Source: Burkholderiales bacterium
GTDB lineage: Bacteria > Pseudomonadota > Gammaproteobacteria > Burkholderiales > Usitatibacteraceae
Assembly (NCBI GenBank): GCA_019634955.1
Contig: JAHCAK010000022.1
Span: 1-64,000, forward strand
Length of the DNA stretch: 64,000 nucleotides
Direction of reading: 5' to 3'
Shown here: positions 35,753 through 43,995 of the stretch, piece after piece
Layout: the number at the start of each line of letters is the position of its first letter
Numbering within the stretch: the stretch's first letter is position 1
Notes under the pieces: model-generated
What the model was told of the DNA's origin: nothing
What the model saw: the letters and a program-made list of their open reading frames with translations, nothing else
The model's database searches: none
Made by a program: the position numbers and the translations under genes

Positions 35753-36730
35753 ATGCGCAAGCCGCTGTCCGTCTTCGCCGTTTCCGTTGTCGCCACCGTC
35801 ACGAGCCTCGCCGCCCTCGCGGCCATCGACAAGCCCGAGTGCATCGTCGGCGCCAAGCCCGGCGGCGGCTTCGACCTCACCTGCAAGCTCGCCCAGCAGT
35901 CGTTCCAGGACCTGAAGCTCATCAAGGAGCCGATGCGGGCGACCTACATGCCGGGCGGCATCGGCGCCGTGGCCATGAACACCGTCGTCGCGCAGCGCGC
36001 CGCCGACCCGAACGTGATCGTCGCATTCTCGGGCGGGTCGCTGCTCAACATCGCGCAGGGCAAGTTCGGCAAGTGGACGGAGAGCGACGTGCGCTGGGTG
36101 GCCGCAGTCGGCGCGGACTACGGCTCGATCTCCGTGGGCAAGAACGCCCCGTGGAAGAACCTCGCCGAGGTGGCCGCGGCCATCAAGGCCGACCCGGCGA
36201 AGGTGCCGCTCGGCGGCGGCGGGACGGTAGGCAGCCAGGACTGGACGAAGGCGGCCATGCTCGCCAAGAAGATCGGCGTCGACCCCAAGGCGATGCGCTG
36301 GGTGTCCTTCGAGGGCAACGGCGAGGCGACCACGGCGCTCATGGGCGGCCATATCCAGGTGATGTTCGGCGACGTCTCCGCCGACGAGGCGCAGGCCGTG
36401 GCCGGCAACATCCGCACCATCGCGGTCCTCGCCGAAAAGCGCCTGGAAGGCAAGATGTCGGGCGTGGCGACCGCCAAGGAGCAGGGCTACGACCTGCAAT
36501 GGCCCATCATCCGCGGCTTCTACACCGGCCCGAAGGTGGCCGACGCCGACTACAAGGCCTGGCAGGACATGTTCCGCAAGGCCATGGCCACGAAGGAATT
36601 CGCGGCGCTGCGCGAGCAGAGAGGCCTGCAGCCTTTCGACATCGTCGGCCCGGAGCTGGACGCCTACGTGAAGAAGCAGGTCGGCGAGTACCGCGCCATC
36701 GCCAACGAGTTCGGGCTGGTGAAGAAGTAG
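35753..36730 (+). CDS. tctC: TctC-family periplasmic substrate-binding protein
   Basis: 325 residues; CGGAGG lies 6 bases before ATG at 35753. A signal peptide (LSVFAVSVVATVTSLAALA) leads into the Bug/TctC fold (KPECIVGAKPGGGFDLTC, YMPGGIGAVAMN). It would capture a carboxylate (citrate-like in TctC, many others in the Bug group) for the TctAB membrane transporter. Followed by tctB after 19 bases. Confidence 0.9.
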   Translation: MRKPLSVFAVSVVATVTSLAALAAIDKPECIVGAKPGGGFDLTCKLAQQSFQDLKLIKEPMRATYMPGGIGAVAMNTVVAQRAADPNVIVAFSGGSLLNIAQGKFGKWTESDVRWVAAVGADYGSISVGKNAPWKNLAEVAAAIKADPAKVPLGGGGTVGSQDWTKAAMLAKKIGVDPKAMRWVSFEGNGEATTALMGGHIQVMFGDVSADEAQAVAGNIRTIAVLAEKRLEGKMSGVATAKEQGYDLQWPIIRGFYTGPKVADADYKAWQDMFRKAMATKEFAALREQRGLQPFDIVGPELDAYVKKQVGEYRAIANEFGLVKK

Positions 36731-36749
36731 GCCGCGGGGCGGAACGCCC

Positions 36750-37187
36750 GTGAGCGACCGCGTCTTCGCCGTCGCCTGGCTCGCGTTCTGCGCGGCCGTG
36801 GCTTGGCTCGCCTGGCAGATCGAGGCGCCGTTCAGCTACGAGCCCATCGGGCCGCGGGCCTTCCCGCTGCTGCTCTGCGGGGCGATGGCGGCCTCGGCCG
36901 CGTGGATCCTCGTGAAGCCCGACCGCGAACCCGACTGGCCGCGGGGCCCGGCGCGGGGCAAGGCGATCGTCCTGGTGGTCGCCTTCCTCGCCTATGCCTT
37001 CCTCTTCGAGTGGCTGGGTTTTCCGCTGGCCACGGCGCTCGTCACGGTGGCGGTCGGGCGGCTCTTCGGGGGCGGCTGGGTCGCGGTCGCGGCCGGCGGG
37101 GCGGGGCTCGGCGGCGGTCTTTGGTACTTCTTCGACAAGCTGCTGGACGTGACCCTGCCGCTGGGCCGGGTGTTCGCGGGCGCCTGA
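36750..37187 (+). CDS. tctB: TctB small membrane subunit of tricarboxylate transporter
   Basis: 145 residues from GTG with four hydrophobic segments (for example VAWLAFCAAVAWLAW and AIVLVVAFLAYAFLFEWLGF) as in TctB. The phrase EPIGPRAFPLLL is characteristic. It ends in TGATG shared with tctA, so the two are translationally coupled. Confidence 0.88.
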   Translation: MSDRVFAVAWLAFCAAVAWLAWQIEAPFSYEPIGPRAFPLLLCGAMAASAAWILVKPDREPDWPRGPARGKAIVLVVAFLAYAFLFEWLGFPLATALVTVAVGRLFGGGWVAVAAGGAGLGGGLWYFFDKLLDVTLPLGRVFAGA

Positions 37188-38677
37188 TGGAATCCCTCGG
37201 CCACCTCGCGCAGGGCTTCGCGGTCGCCGCGAAGCCCATCAACCTCCTGGTGGCGCTGCTGGGGTCGTTCATCGGCACCGTCGTGGGGCTGCTCCCGGGG
37301 CTCGGGCCCATCAACGGCGTGGCGATCCTCCTGCCCATCGCCTTCGCGATGAAGCTGCCGCCGGAGACTGCGCTGATCCTCCTTGCCGCCGTCTACATCG
37401 GCTGCGAGTACGGCGGACGGGTTTCCTCGATCCTGCTCAACATCCCCGGCGACGCGGGCGCGCTCATGACGGCGCTGGACGGCTACCCCATGGCCCGCAA
37501 GGGGCTCGCCGGGGTGGCACTCTCCATCTCGGCGTGGAGCTCGTTCGTGGGCAGCCTCATCGCCACGCTCGGGCTCGCGCTCTTCGCGCCCATCCTCGCG
37601 AACTGGGCGCTATCCTTCGGGCCGGCCGAGTACTTCGTGCTGATGGTGTTCGCCATCTGCTGCCTCGCCGGGATGGTGGGCGAGCGGCCGGTGAAGACGC
37701 TCCTCGCCGCGCTCATTGGCCTCGTGCTGGCCACCGTCGGCATCGACGCCAACTCCGGCGTCTACCGCTTCACCTTCGACGACGTGCACCTCTCCGACGG
37801 CATCCAGTTCATCGTCGTGGTGATCGGCCTCTTCAGCGTGAGCGAGATGCTGGTGATGCTCGAGCAGAGCCATGCCGGGCAGGCGGTGATCAAGAACACG
37901 GGGCGCGCGCTCTTCAACCTGAAGGAGATGGCCGAGACCTGGTGGGGCACGGTGCGCTCGAGCGTGATCGGCTTCATCGTGGGGGTCCTGCCCGGGGCCG
38001 GCGCGACGATCGCGAGCGCCATCACCTACATGGTCGAGAAGAACCTCACGGACCGCGAGGGCACCTTCGGCAAGGGCGACATCCGCGGCGTGGCGGCCCC
38101 CGAGGCGGCCAACAACTCGGCGGCACACGGCGCCTTCATCCCCATGCTCACCCTCGGCGTGCCGGGCAGCGGGACCACCGCCGTCATGGTGGGCGCGCTC
38201 ACGCTCTACAACATCACGCCCGGGCCGCTGCTCTTCCAGCAGCAGCCGGACCTCGTCTGGGGCCTCATCGCCTCGATGTTCATCGGCAACGTGATGCTGC
38301 TGGTCATGAACATCCCGATGATCGGGCTCTTCACGCGCATGCTGCACGTGCCCAACTGGCTGCTGGTGCCGGCCATCGCCGCCGTGAGCTTCGTGGGCGT
38401 CTACGCCGTGCACGCAACCACTTTCGATCTCGTGCTGATGGTGGGCCTGGGCGTGTTCGGCTGGCTCCTGCGCAAGCTCGGCTTCCCCATGGCGCCACTC
38501 ATCCTCGGGTTCGTGCTGGGCGACATGATGGAGCAGAACCTGCGCCGGGCGCTCGCCATCTCCGACGGCCACCCGGCCATCCTGTTCCAGAGCCCGGTCA
38601 CCTGGATCCTGTGGGCGCTGGCCGCGGGCGCGCTGGCCATGCCCCTCGTCCTTCGCAAGCTGCGGCCGGCGGGATAG
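37187..38677 (+). CDS. tctA: TctA large membrane subunit of tricarboxylate transporter
   Basis: 496 residues, the family length, with about 11-12 membrane segments. Signature pieces are GLLPGLGPINGVAILLP near residue 30, YGGRVSSILLNIPGD and TLGVPGSGTTAVMVGAL with the conserved Gly-Pro-Gly turns. With TctB and TctC it imports a carboxylate using an ion gradient. No terminator is evident before mobB 47 bases later. Confidence 0.92.
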   Translation: MESLGHLAQGFAVAAKPINLLVALLGSFIGTVVGLLPGLGPINGVAILLPIAFAMKLPPETALILLAAVYIGCEYGGRVSSILLNIPGDAGALMTALDGYPMARKGLAGVALSISAWSSFVGSLIATLGLALFAPILANWALSFGPAEYFVLMVFAICCLAGMVGERPVKTLLAALIGLVLATVGIDANSGVYRFTFDDVHLSDGIQFIVVVIGLFSVSEMLVMLEQSHAGQAVIKNTGRALFNLKEMAETWWGTVRSSVIGFIVGVLPGAGATIASAITYMVEKNLTDREGTFGKGDIRGVAAPEAANNSAAHGAFIPMLTLGVPGSGTTAVMVGALTLYNITPGPLLFQQQPDLVWGLIASMFIGNVMLLVMNIPMIGLFTRMLHVPNWLLVPAIAAVSFVGVYAVHATTFDLVLMVGLGVFGWLLRKLGFPMAPLILGFVLGDMMEQNLRRALAISDGHPAILFQSPVTWILWALAAGALAMPLVLRKLRPAG

Positions 38678-38724
38678 GGCGCCCGCTTGGGCTATCATTC
38701 CGGGTGGCACTCCCGGATGCGCCC

Positions 38725-39258
38725 ATGAAAATCCTCGGCATCGCCGGCTACAGCGGCAGCGGCAAGACCACCCTCATCGAGAAGCTCGTCCCCCTCCTGG
38801 TGGAGGCGGGCCTGCGCGTGTCGCTCATCAAGCACGCGCACCACGCCTTCGAGGTGGACCAGCCCGGCAAGGATTCCTGGCGCCACCGGCAGGCGGGCTG
38901 TGCCGAGGTGCTGGTGAGCTCGTCGCGCCGCTGGGCGCTCATGGGGGAACTGCGCGGCGAGCGCGAGCCCACCCTCGAGGAGCAGCTGCGCCGTTTCTCG
39001 CCCTGCGACCTGGTGATCGTGGAAGGGTGGAAGTTCGACCCGATCCCGCGCATCGAGGTGCACCGCTCGGGGAGCGACGCGCGCCGGCCGCTCCTCTTCC
39101 CGGACGACCCCCACGTGATCGCCGTGGCCACCGACGAGCCGCTGGACACGCGCCTGCCGCAGTTCGACATCGACGACGCCCGCGCCATCGCCGCGTTCAT
39201 CCGCGATTTCGTGGCCGGCCGGGAAGGGCGGCCGCGGCTCGCGGCCGTGCCCGACTGA
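38725..39258 (+). CDS. mobB: Molybdopterin-guanine dinucleotide biosynthesis adaptor MobB
   Basis: 177 residues from ATG at 38725 (an upstream in-frame GTG at 38704 falls within a small hairpin, 38699-38717, and is less likely). Walker A is GYSGSGKTTLIEKL; LIKHAHHAFEVDQPGKDSWRH and RWALMGEL are MobB features. A GTPase helping MobA attach GMP to molybdopterin. It is grouped with moaD and moaE. TATCAT at 38693-38698 may be a -10. Confidence 0.9.
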   Translation: MKILGIAGYSGSGKTTLIEKLVPLLVEAGLRVSLIKHAHHAFEVDQPGKDSWRHRQAGCAEVLVSSSRRWALMGELRGEREPTLEEQLRRFSPCDLVIVEGWKFDPIPRIEVHRSGSDARRPLLFPDDPHVIAVATDEPLDTRLPQFDIDDARAIAAFIRDFVAGREGRPRLAAVPD

Positions 39259-39268
39259 GCCCCGCGCC

Positions 39269-39523
39269 ATGGTGACGCTCCTCTACTTCGCGAGCCTGCG
39301 GGAGCGGCTGGACTGCGCCCGCGAACAGGTCGCCCTTCCCGCCGGTGCGCCTACGGTCGGCACCCTCGTGGAGGCGCTGCGCGCCCGCGACGGGCGCTGG
39401 TCCGAGGCCTTCGCCCCGGGGCGCGACTGGCGCGTGGCCGTGAACCAGCAGATGGCCGGCGCCGCCACCCCGCTCAAGCCCGGCGACGAGGTGGCGTTCT
39501 TCCCGCCGGTCACGGGAGGCTGA
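39269..39523 (+). CDS. moaD: Molybdopterin synthase small subunit MoaD
   Basis: 84 residues of the ubiquitin-like sulfur carrier family, ending FPPVTGG; the terminal Gly-Gly becomes the thiocarboxylate. It starts 10 bases after mobB and ends 3 bases before moaE, its partner. Confidence 0.93.
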   Translation: MVTLLYFASLRERLDCAREQVALPAGAPTVGTLVEALRARDGRWSEAFAPGRDWRVAVNQQMAGAATPLKPGDEVAFFPPVTGG

Positions 39524-39526
39524 GCC

Positions 39527-39994
39527 GTGCCGCACGTGCGCGTCCAGGAGGCGCCGTTCGATGCCGGGCGCGAGATCGCAGCGCTCACGGAAGGCAGGCG
39601 GGACGTGGGGGCGGTGGCGACCTTCGTGGGTTTGGTGCGCGACCTGAACGAGGGCGACGCGGTGAGCCGCATGACCCTCGAGCACTATCCCGGCATGACG
39701 GAGCGGGCGCTGGAGGACATCTGCGCCCAGGCGCTCGCCCGTTGGGACCTCGTCGACCTGCGCGTGGTGCACCGGGTGGGCCCGCTCGCCCCGGGGGACG
39801 CGATCGTGCTGGTGGCGGTTTCGAGCGCGCACCGCGGCGAGGCCTTCGCCGCCTGCGAGTTCGTGATGGACTACCTGAAGACCCGCGCCCCCTTCTGGAA
39901 GAAGGAGGTCACTCAGGCCGGGGAGCGATGGGTCGAGGCCCGGGCGAGCGACGACGATGCGGCCAGGCGCTGGTCGGAGGGCGGGGCGGGTTGA
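39527..39994 (+). CDS. moaE: Molybdopterin synthase large subunit MoaE
   Basis: 155 residues from GTG. GAVATFVGLVRDLNEG, LEHYPGMTERALEDI, HRVGPLAPGDAIVLVAVSSAHR and APFWKKEV (active-site Lys region) are the family landmarks. It adds two sulfurs from MoaD to cyclic pyranopterin monophosphate. The molybdoenzyme served is not in this window. Confidence 0.94.
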   Translation: MPHVRVQEAPFDAGREIAALTEGRRDVGAVATFVGLVRDLNEGDAVSRMTLEHYPGMTERALEDICAQALARWDLVDLRVVHRVGPLAPGDAIVLVAVSSAHRGEAFAACEFVMDYLKTRAPFWKKEVTQAGERWVEARASDDDAARRWSEGGAG

Positions 39995-40008
39995 GGCTGG
40001 GCGCGCCC

Positions 40009-40356
40009 TCAGGCGTGCGCGGAGCAGAACACCTCTCGCATCATCGCGATCATGCGCAGGATCCGCGGGTCGTCGATGCGGTAGTAGACCTTGTTCGCGT
40101 CCTTGCGCGAGGCGAGGAGGCCGCGCTCCCGCATCACCGCGAGGTGCTGCGAGATGTTGCTCTGCGAGGTGCCGACGGCCTCGACGATCTCCTGGACCAT
40201 CAGCTCCTGGTGGCCCACGAGGCAGAGGATCTTCAGGCGCAGCGGGTGCGCCATCGCCTTGAGCGCCTCGCTCGCCTCCTGGATGTCCTCGGCGCGGCCG
40301 CTGAACTCGAGGACCTCCGCGCGCGCGTTTCCCGCCTTCGTCGCCATGGCTGGCAT
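40009..40356 (-). CDS. ArsR-family repressor with two cysteines spaced as in SqrR/BigR persulfide sensors
   Basis: 115 residues (ATG at 40356; Met4 is a possible start). A winged-helix domain with recognition helix region TSQSNISQHLAVMRERGLL. Cys45 (LKILCLVG) and Cys111 (REVFCSAHA) are 66 residues apart, the same separation as Cys41 and Cys107 of Rhodobacter SqrR, which form a polysulfide bridge. No metal-site CVCDLC motif is present, so it is not an arsenic sensor. It diverges from soxYZ and likely represses the sox genes until sulfane sulfur is present. Confidence 0.85.
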   Translation of the reverse strand: MPAMATKAGNARAEVLEFSGRAEDIQEASEALKAMAHPLRLKILCLVGHQELMVQEIVEAVGTSQSNISQHLAVMRERGLLASRKDANKVYYRIDDPRILRMIAMMREVFCSAHA

Positions 40357-40465
40357 GCTACCGCATTCCGGACAGCGGCTACTAATATAAGCGTGGCCTG
40401 ATGTTGCTTCACGGTGGCGGCGGGGCGGCCGGGATGGAATAAAATCGGCCGGCCTGCCGTCGACC

Positions 40466-40500
40466 TACCCGATCGGGTAAATTCCCTTACCCGATGCGGG
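40466..40500. promoter_or_regulatory. Candidate operators in the sqrR-like/soxY intergenic region
   Basis: A perfect 14-bp palindrome TACCCGATCGGGTA (40466-40479) is followed two turns on by a partial copy TACCCGATGCGGGG (40488-40501). TAAAAT (40440-40445) could be a sox -10. On the minus strand TATATT (40389-40384) could serve the regulator. Binding by the ArsR-type protein is an inference from position; the sequence does not clearly match published BigR/SqrR sites. Confidence 0.45.
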
Positions 40501-40602
40501 GATAGACCGAAAAGGCGCATACCCCCCAAATACCCGGACACCCGAAACCCCGCGGTTCCGGGGGGCATGAACGGACATCCAGTGGACTCGAGGAGCGAGA
40601 CG

Positions 40603-41073
40603 ATGAACAACGATCGCAGGAAGGTGCTGAAGAGCACCGGCGGCATGGCAGTACTGGGGCTCGCGGCATCCGCCGGGCTCTTCAAGCCCGGTTCGGCCTG
40701 GGCGCAGGGCTGGAACAAGGACGCCTTCGCGACCAAGAACATGGCGGACACGGTGAAGGCGATGGGGGGCTCCGGCGCCGCCCAGAGCGCCGACATCGTG
40801 ATCGCCTCCCCGGACATCGCGGAGAACGGCGCGGTCGTGCCGTTCACGATCTCGAGCCGGCTGCCGAAGACGGAGTCGATCGCGCTCCTCGTCGAGAAGA
40901 ACCCCAACGTGCTGGCCGCGAGCTTCAACATCCCGGCGGGCACCGAGGCGGGCGTCACCACGCGCGTGAAGATGGGGCAGACCTCCAACGTCACGGCGCT
41001 CGTGAAGGCGGACGGGAAGTTCTACTACACCACCAAGGAAGTCAAGGTCACCATGGGTGGCTGCGGCGGCTGA
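40603..41073 (+). CDS. soxY: SoxY, sulfur-carrier subunit
   Basis: 156 residues; GAGGAGCGAGA precedes ATG at 40603. A Tat-type signal (DRRKVLKSTGG followed by a hydrophobic stretch to SAWAQ) exports it. The mature protein ends VTMGGCGG, with the C-terminal Cys on which thiosulfate sulfur is carried. Partner of SoxZ, 13 bases downstream. First gene of the sox operon. Confidence 0.95.
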   Translation: MNNDRRKVLKSTGGMAVLGLAASAGLFKPGSAWAQGWNKDAFATKNMADTVKAMGGSGAAQSADIVIASPDIAENGAVVPFTISSRLPKTESIALLVEKNPNVLAASFNIPAGTEAGVTTRVKMGQTSNVTALVKADGKFYYTTKEVKVTMGGCGG

Positions 41074-41086
41074 ACGGGAGAAGACC

Positions 41087-41398
41087 ATGGCAGATCCGAT
41101 GAAGATCCGGGCCACGATGGCCGGCGACAAGGTGGAAGTGAAGGTGCTCATGAGCCACGAGATGGAGACGGGGCAGCGCAAGGATTCGAAGGGCGCCGCG
41201 ATCCCGGCGCACTTCATCCAGAACGTGACCGCCACCCACAACGGCAAGGTCGTCCTCTCCGCCGAGTGGGGCCCGGCCGTCTCGAAGAACCCGTTCCTGT
41301 CGTTCAAGTTCGCCGGCGGCAAGCCGGGCGACAAGGTGAGCATCACCTGGACGGACAACAAGGGCGAGAAGCGCACCGACGAGGCCACCGTCTCGTAG
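41087..41398 (+). CDS. soxZ: SoxZ, partner of SoxY
   Basis: 103 residues from ATG at 41087. DPMKIRATMAGDKVEVKVLMSH, MSHEMETGQRKDSKG and the immunoglobulin-like C terminus identify SoxZ, which binds SoxY in the periplasm and is co-exported without its own signal, as seen here. Confidence 0.95.
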   Translation: MADPMKIRATMAGDKVEVKVLMSHEMETGQRKDSKGAAIPAHFIQNVTATHNGKVVLSAEWGPAVSKNPFLSFKFAGGKPGDKVSITWTDNKGEKRTDEATVS

Positions 41399-41470
41399 GC
41401 ATCGCGCCGCCGCAGGACCCCGGCGGGCCTCGATGCCCGCCGGCAGCACACCAACAACGGAGGAGACCCC

Positions 41471-41908
41471 ATGAAGAGCAGCCTCGGGAAGATGGCCGCC
41501 GCGGTGGTCGTGGCGACGGGCCTGGTCATTCCGGCCCACGCGGGACCCGGAGACCCGGTCAAGGTCATCTACCACATCAACCAGGGTAACGAGCAGGCCA
41601 CCGACGGCCTGCGCAACGCCAACAACCACCTCGCGGCGGACCCGAAGGCGAAGATCGTCTTCGTGACGCACGCGAACGGCGTGCATTTCCTGCTGGACGG
41701 CGCCAAGGACAAGAACGGCAATTCCTACGACGCCCTGGTGCAGGACCTCATGGGGAAGGGCGTGGAGTTCCGCCTGTGCCGCTTCACCCTCGAGCGGCAG
41801 AAGATCGACCCGAAGAAGGTCATCCAGGACGTGAAGATCGTGCCTTCCGGCGTGGCGGAGGTCGGCCGCCTGCAGATCCAGGAAGGCTACGCGTACCTGA
41901 AGCCCTAG
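41471..41908 (+). CDS. Exported DsrE/F-like sulfur-transfer protein within the sox operon
   Basis: 145 residues with a signal peptide (AAAVVVATGLVIPAHA) and a DsrE-fold domain: PVKVIYHINQGNEQA, IVFVTHANGVHFLLDG, and a single central Cys in GVEFRLCRFTLE that is the candidate sulfur-carrying residue. It has its own strong AACGGAGGAG site. Position between soxZ and soxA suggests persulfide handling in the periplasm. Cytoplasmic DsrE proteins lack a signal, so the location differs from reverse-Dsr DsrEFH. Confidence 0.85.
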   Translation: MKSSLGKMAAAVVVATGLVIPAHAGPGDPVKVIYHINQGNEQATDGLRNANNHLAADPKAKIVFVTHANGVHFLLDGAKDKNGNSYDALVQDLMGKGVEFRLCRFTLERQKIDPKKVIQDVKIVPSGVAEVGRLQIQEGYAYLKP

Positions 41909-41951
41909 CAGCATCCGAGCGCTGGACAGAAGAGACCAACGGAGGAGCATC

Positions 41952-42770
41952 GTGAATCGAACCCTGGGAGGGGCGGCCCGCGCCGCCTGTGCAGTGATGG
42001 CCTTGTCCGCGGCGGGCGCCTTCGCGCAGCAGCGCAGCGCAGTGGAGGAGATCGAGCGTTACCGGCAGGCCCTCGGCGACGGCAACCCCGCCGAGCTGTG
42101 GGAAGCGCGCGGCGAGGGCATCTGGAAGAAGGCCGCCGGCCCCAAGAACGCCTCGCTGGAGAAGTGCGACCTTGGCCTGGGACCCGGCGTGGTGAAGGGC
42201 GCCTATGCCCAGCTGCCGCGCTATTTCGCCGACGTCGACAAGGTCATGGACCTCGAGACCCGGCTCGTCCACTGCCGCGTCACGCTGCAGGGGATCTCGC
42301 CCGAGGAGGCGAAGAAGAGCCCGTTCGGCGGGCCGGGCCGCAAGACCGACAACGACGCGCTGGTGGCCTTCATCACGGCCGAATCGCGCGGCATCGCGAT
42401 GGCGGTGCCGATGTCGCACCCCAAGGAGGTCGAGGCGTTCGAGGTGGGCAAGAAGATCTTCTTCCACCGCGGCGGCCCCTACGACTTCGCCTGCTCGACC
42501 TGCCACGCGGTCGACAACGTCCGCATCCGCCTGCAGGACCTGCCCAACCTCACCAAGCAGGCCGACGCGCAGAAGGCCTACACGGCCTGGCCCGCGTACC
42601 GGGTGTCGCAGGGCGAGGTGCGCACCTTCCAGTGGCGCCTCGAGGACTGCTTCCGGCAGCAGCGCTTCCCGCACCTCGACTTCACCTCCGATGCGTCCAT
42701 CGCGCTCACCATGTTCCTCGCGCGTAACGCCAACGGCGCCCCGTTCAACGCGCCGTCCATCAAGCGCTGA
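41952..42770 (+). CDS. soxA: SoxA, monohaem type, L-cysteine S-thiosulfotransferase subunit
   Basis: 272 residues from GTG, with ACGGAGGAG upstream and a signal peptide (ALSAAGAFAQ). Only one haem site remains (ACSTCHAVDN); the region of the lost first haem keeps unpaired Cys (LEKCDLG, LVHCRVT). The catalytic Cys is in RLEDCFRQQRFP. With SoxX it attaches thiosulfate to SoxY. Confidence 0.95.
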   Translation: MNRTLGGAARAACAVMALSAAGAFAQQRSAVEEIERYRQALGDGNPAELWEARGEGIWKKAAGPKNASLEKCDLGLGPGVVKGAYAQLPRYFADVDKVMDLETRLVHCRVTLQGISPEEAKKSPFGGPGRKTDNDALVAFITAESRGIAMAVPMSHPKEVEAFEVGKKIFFHRGGPYDFACSTCHAVDNVRIRLQDLPNLTKQADAQKAYTAWPAYRVSQGEVRTFQWRLEDCFRQQRFPHLDFTSDASIALTMFLARNANGAPFNAPSIKR

Positions 42771-42787
42771 CAGGGAGAATCGCAGAC

Positions 42788-43405
42788 ATGAAGACCAAGC
42801 TCATCGCCCTCTCGGCCACCGCGCTCCTCGCCGCGGGATGCGCCACGACCCCTTCCGACGACGAGTACTACACCAAGGCGGTCGCCCTCATGAAGGCGGG
42901 GTTCAAGGACCGCGGCCAGGCCAAGGTCGACCGCATCGACCAGGACAGCCTGCAGAAGCTGTGCTCGAGCTACGGCTCCAACCCGGTGCCGCCGGACGTG
43001 GCCGAGCGCCTGCAGAAGGAGCAGCTCGCCACCATCAAGTACCCGGCGGACGGCAAGTACCTCGGCGACTGGAAGTCGGGCGAGAAGATCGCCCAGTCCG
43101 GCCGAGGCGGGCAGTACAACGACGACCCGAAGCAGCCCTCCGGTGCCAATTGCTATGCCTGCCACCAGCTCGCGAAGGAGGAGGTCTCCTACGGCACCAT
43201 CGGGCCCAGCCTCTACCACTTCGCCAAGCTGCGCGGGTACGGCCCGGACATCCAGAAGTACGCGTGGAACAAGGTCTACAACTCCCACGCCTTCGCGGCC
43301 TGCTCCAGCATGCCGCGCTTCGGCTACCGCGGGATCCTCACGGAGCAGCAGATCAAGGATGTCGTCGCACTCTTGATGGACCCCAATTCCCCGGTGAACA
43401 AATAG
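42788..43405 (+). CDS. soxX: SoxX cytochrome, predicted lipoprotein
   Basis: 205 residues. The signal ends LLAAGC, so Cys18 would be lipidated and the protein tethered, unlike soluble SoxX of Paracoccus. Haem site CYACH (122-126) and probable Met ligand in CSSMPRFG. An N-terminal extension of about 80 residues precedes the cytochrome domain. Ends the soxYZ-dsrE-soxAX unit before a strong terminator. Confidence 0.93.
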   Translation: MKTKLIALSATALLAAGCATTPSDDEYYTKAVALMKAGFKDRGQAKVDRIDQDSLQKLCSSYGSNPVPPDVAERLQKEQLATIKYPADGKYLGDWKSGEKIAQSGRGGQYNDDPKQPSGANCYACHQLAKEEVSYGTIGPSLYHFAKLRGYGPDIQKYAWNKVYNSHAFAACSSMPRFGYRGILTEQQIKDVVALLMDPNSPVNK

Positions 43406-43433
43406 GGATAGGTTGGGATCTCCACCCACCCCG

Positions 43434-43459
43434 GGGCGGGTGCCAACCCGCCCTTTTTT
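43434..43459 (+). terminator. Intrinsic terminator after soxX
   Basis: GGGCGGGT and ACCCGCCC form a perfect 8-bp stem with loop GCCA, followed at once by six T residues. It separates soxYZ-dsrE-soxAX from the following soxB unit. Confidence 0.9.
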
Positions 43460-43477
43460 CATCGAGGAACATTAGCC

Positions 43478-43978
43478 ATGTCTAATGCACTTTCCCGCCT
43501 CGCCCTTCTCGCCGCCCTCGTGTCGGCCCCCGCGATCGCCGCCGAGCCGGCCACCATCAGCCTGAAGGCGCTCACCCCGGAAACGGCACTGAAGGCGGCA
43601 CAGGCGGCCCTCGCCAAGTGCCGGGCGGACGGCTTCCAGGTGGCGGTGGCGGTCGTCGACCGGTCCGGACTGGCGCAGGTGATGTTGCGCGACCGCTACG
43701 CCGGCGCCCACACGCCGGAGACTGCCGTTAACAAGGCCTGGACGGCCGTCTCGTTCCGGACCAACACCACCGACCTCCTGAAGATCACGCAGCCAGGGCA
43801 ACCCTCGTCGGGGATCCGCAACCTCCCGCGCGTCGTCGCGGTGGGCGGCGGCGTCATGATCGAGGCGGGCGGCAGCATCGTGGCCGGCATCGGCGTTTCG
43901 GGCGCTCCCGGCGGGGATGCCGACGATGTCTGCGCCCGCGCCGGCATCAAGGCCGTCGCCGATTCCCTCGAGTTCTGA
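43478..43978 (+). CDS. Exported GlcG/HbpS-like protein in the sox cluster
   Basis: 166 residues with a signal peptide (LALLAALVSAPAIAAE). One GlcG/HbpS domain: VAVAVVDRSGLAQVMLRDRYAG, SSGIRNLPRVVAVGGGV and SIVAGIGVSGAPGGDAD. The family binds haem or small organic ligands; role with Sox proteins is unknown. It follows the terminator by 18 bases and has GAGGAAC before the ATG, so it probably starts a second unit with soxB, or depends on terminator read-through. Related to each half of the 3969-5882 lipoprotein. Confidence 0.85.
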   Translation: MSNALSRLALLAALVSAPAIAAEPATISLKALTPETALKAAQAALAKCRADGFQVAVAVVDRSGLAQVMLRDRYAGAHTPETAVNKAWTAVSFRTNTTDLLKITQPGQPSSGIRNLPRVVAVGGGVMIEAGGSIVAGIGVSGAPGGDADDVCARAGIKAVADSLEF

Positions 43979-43995
43979 ATCCTGAAAGGGCCCCC

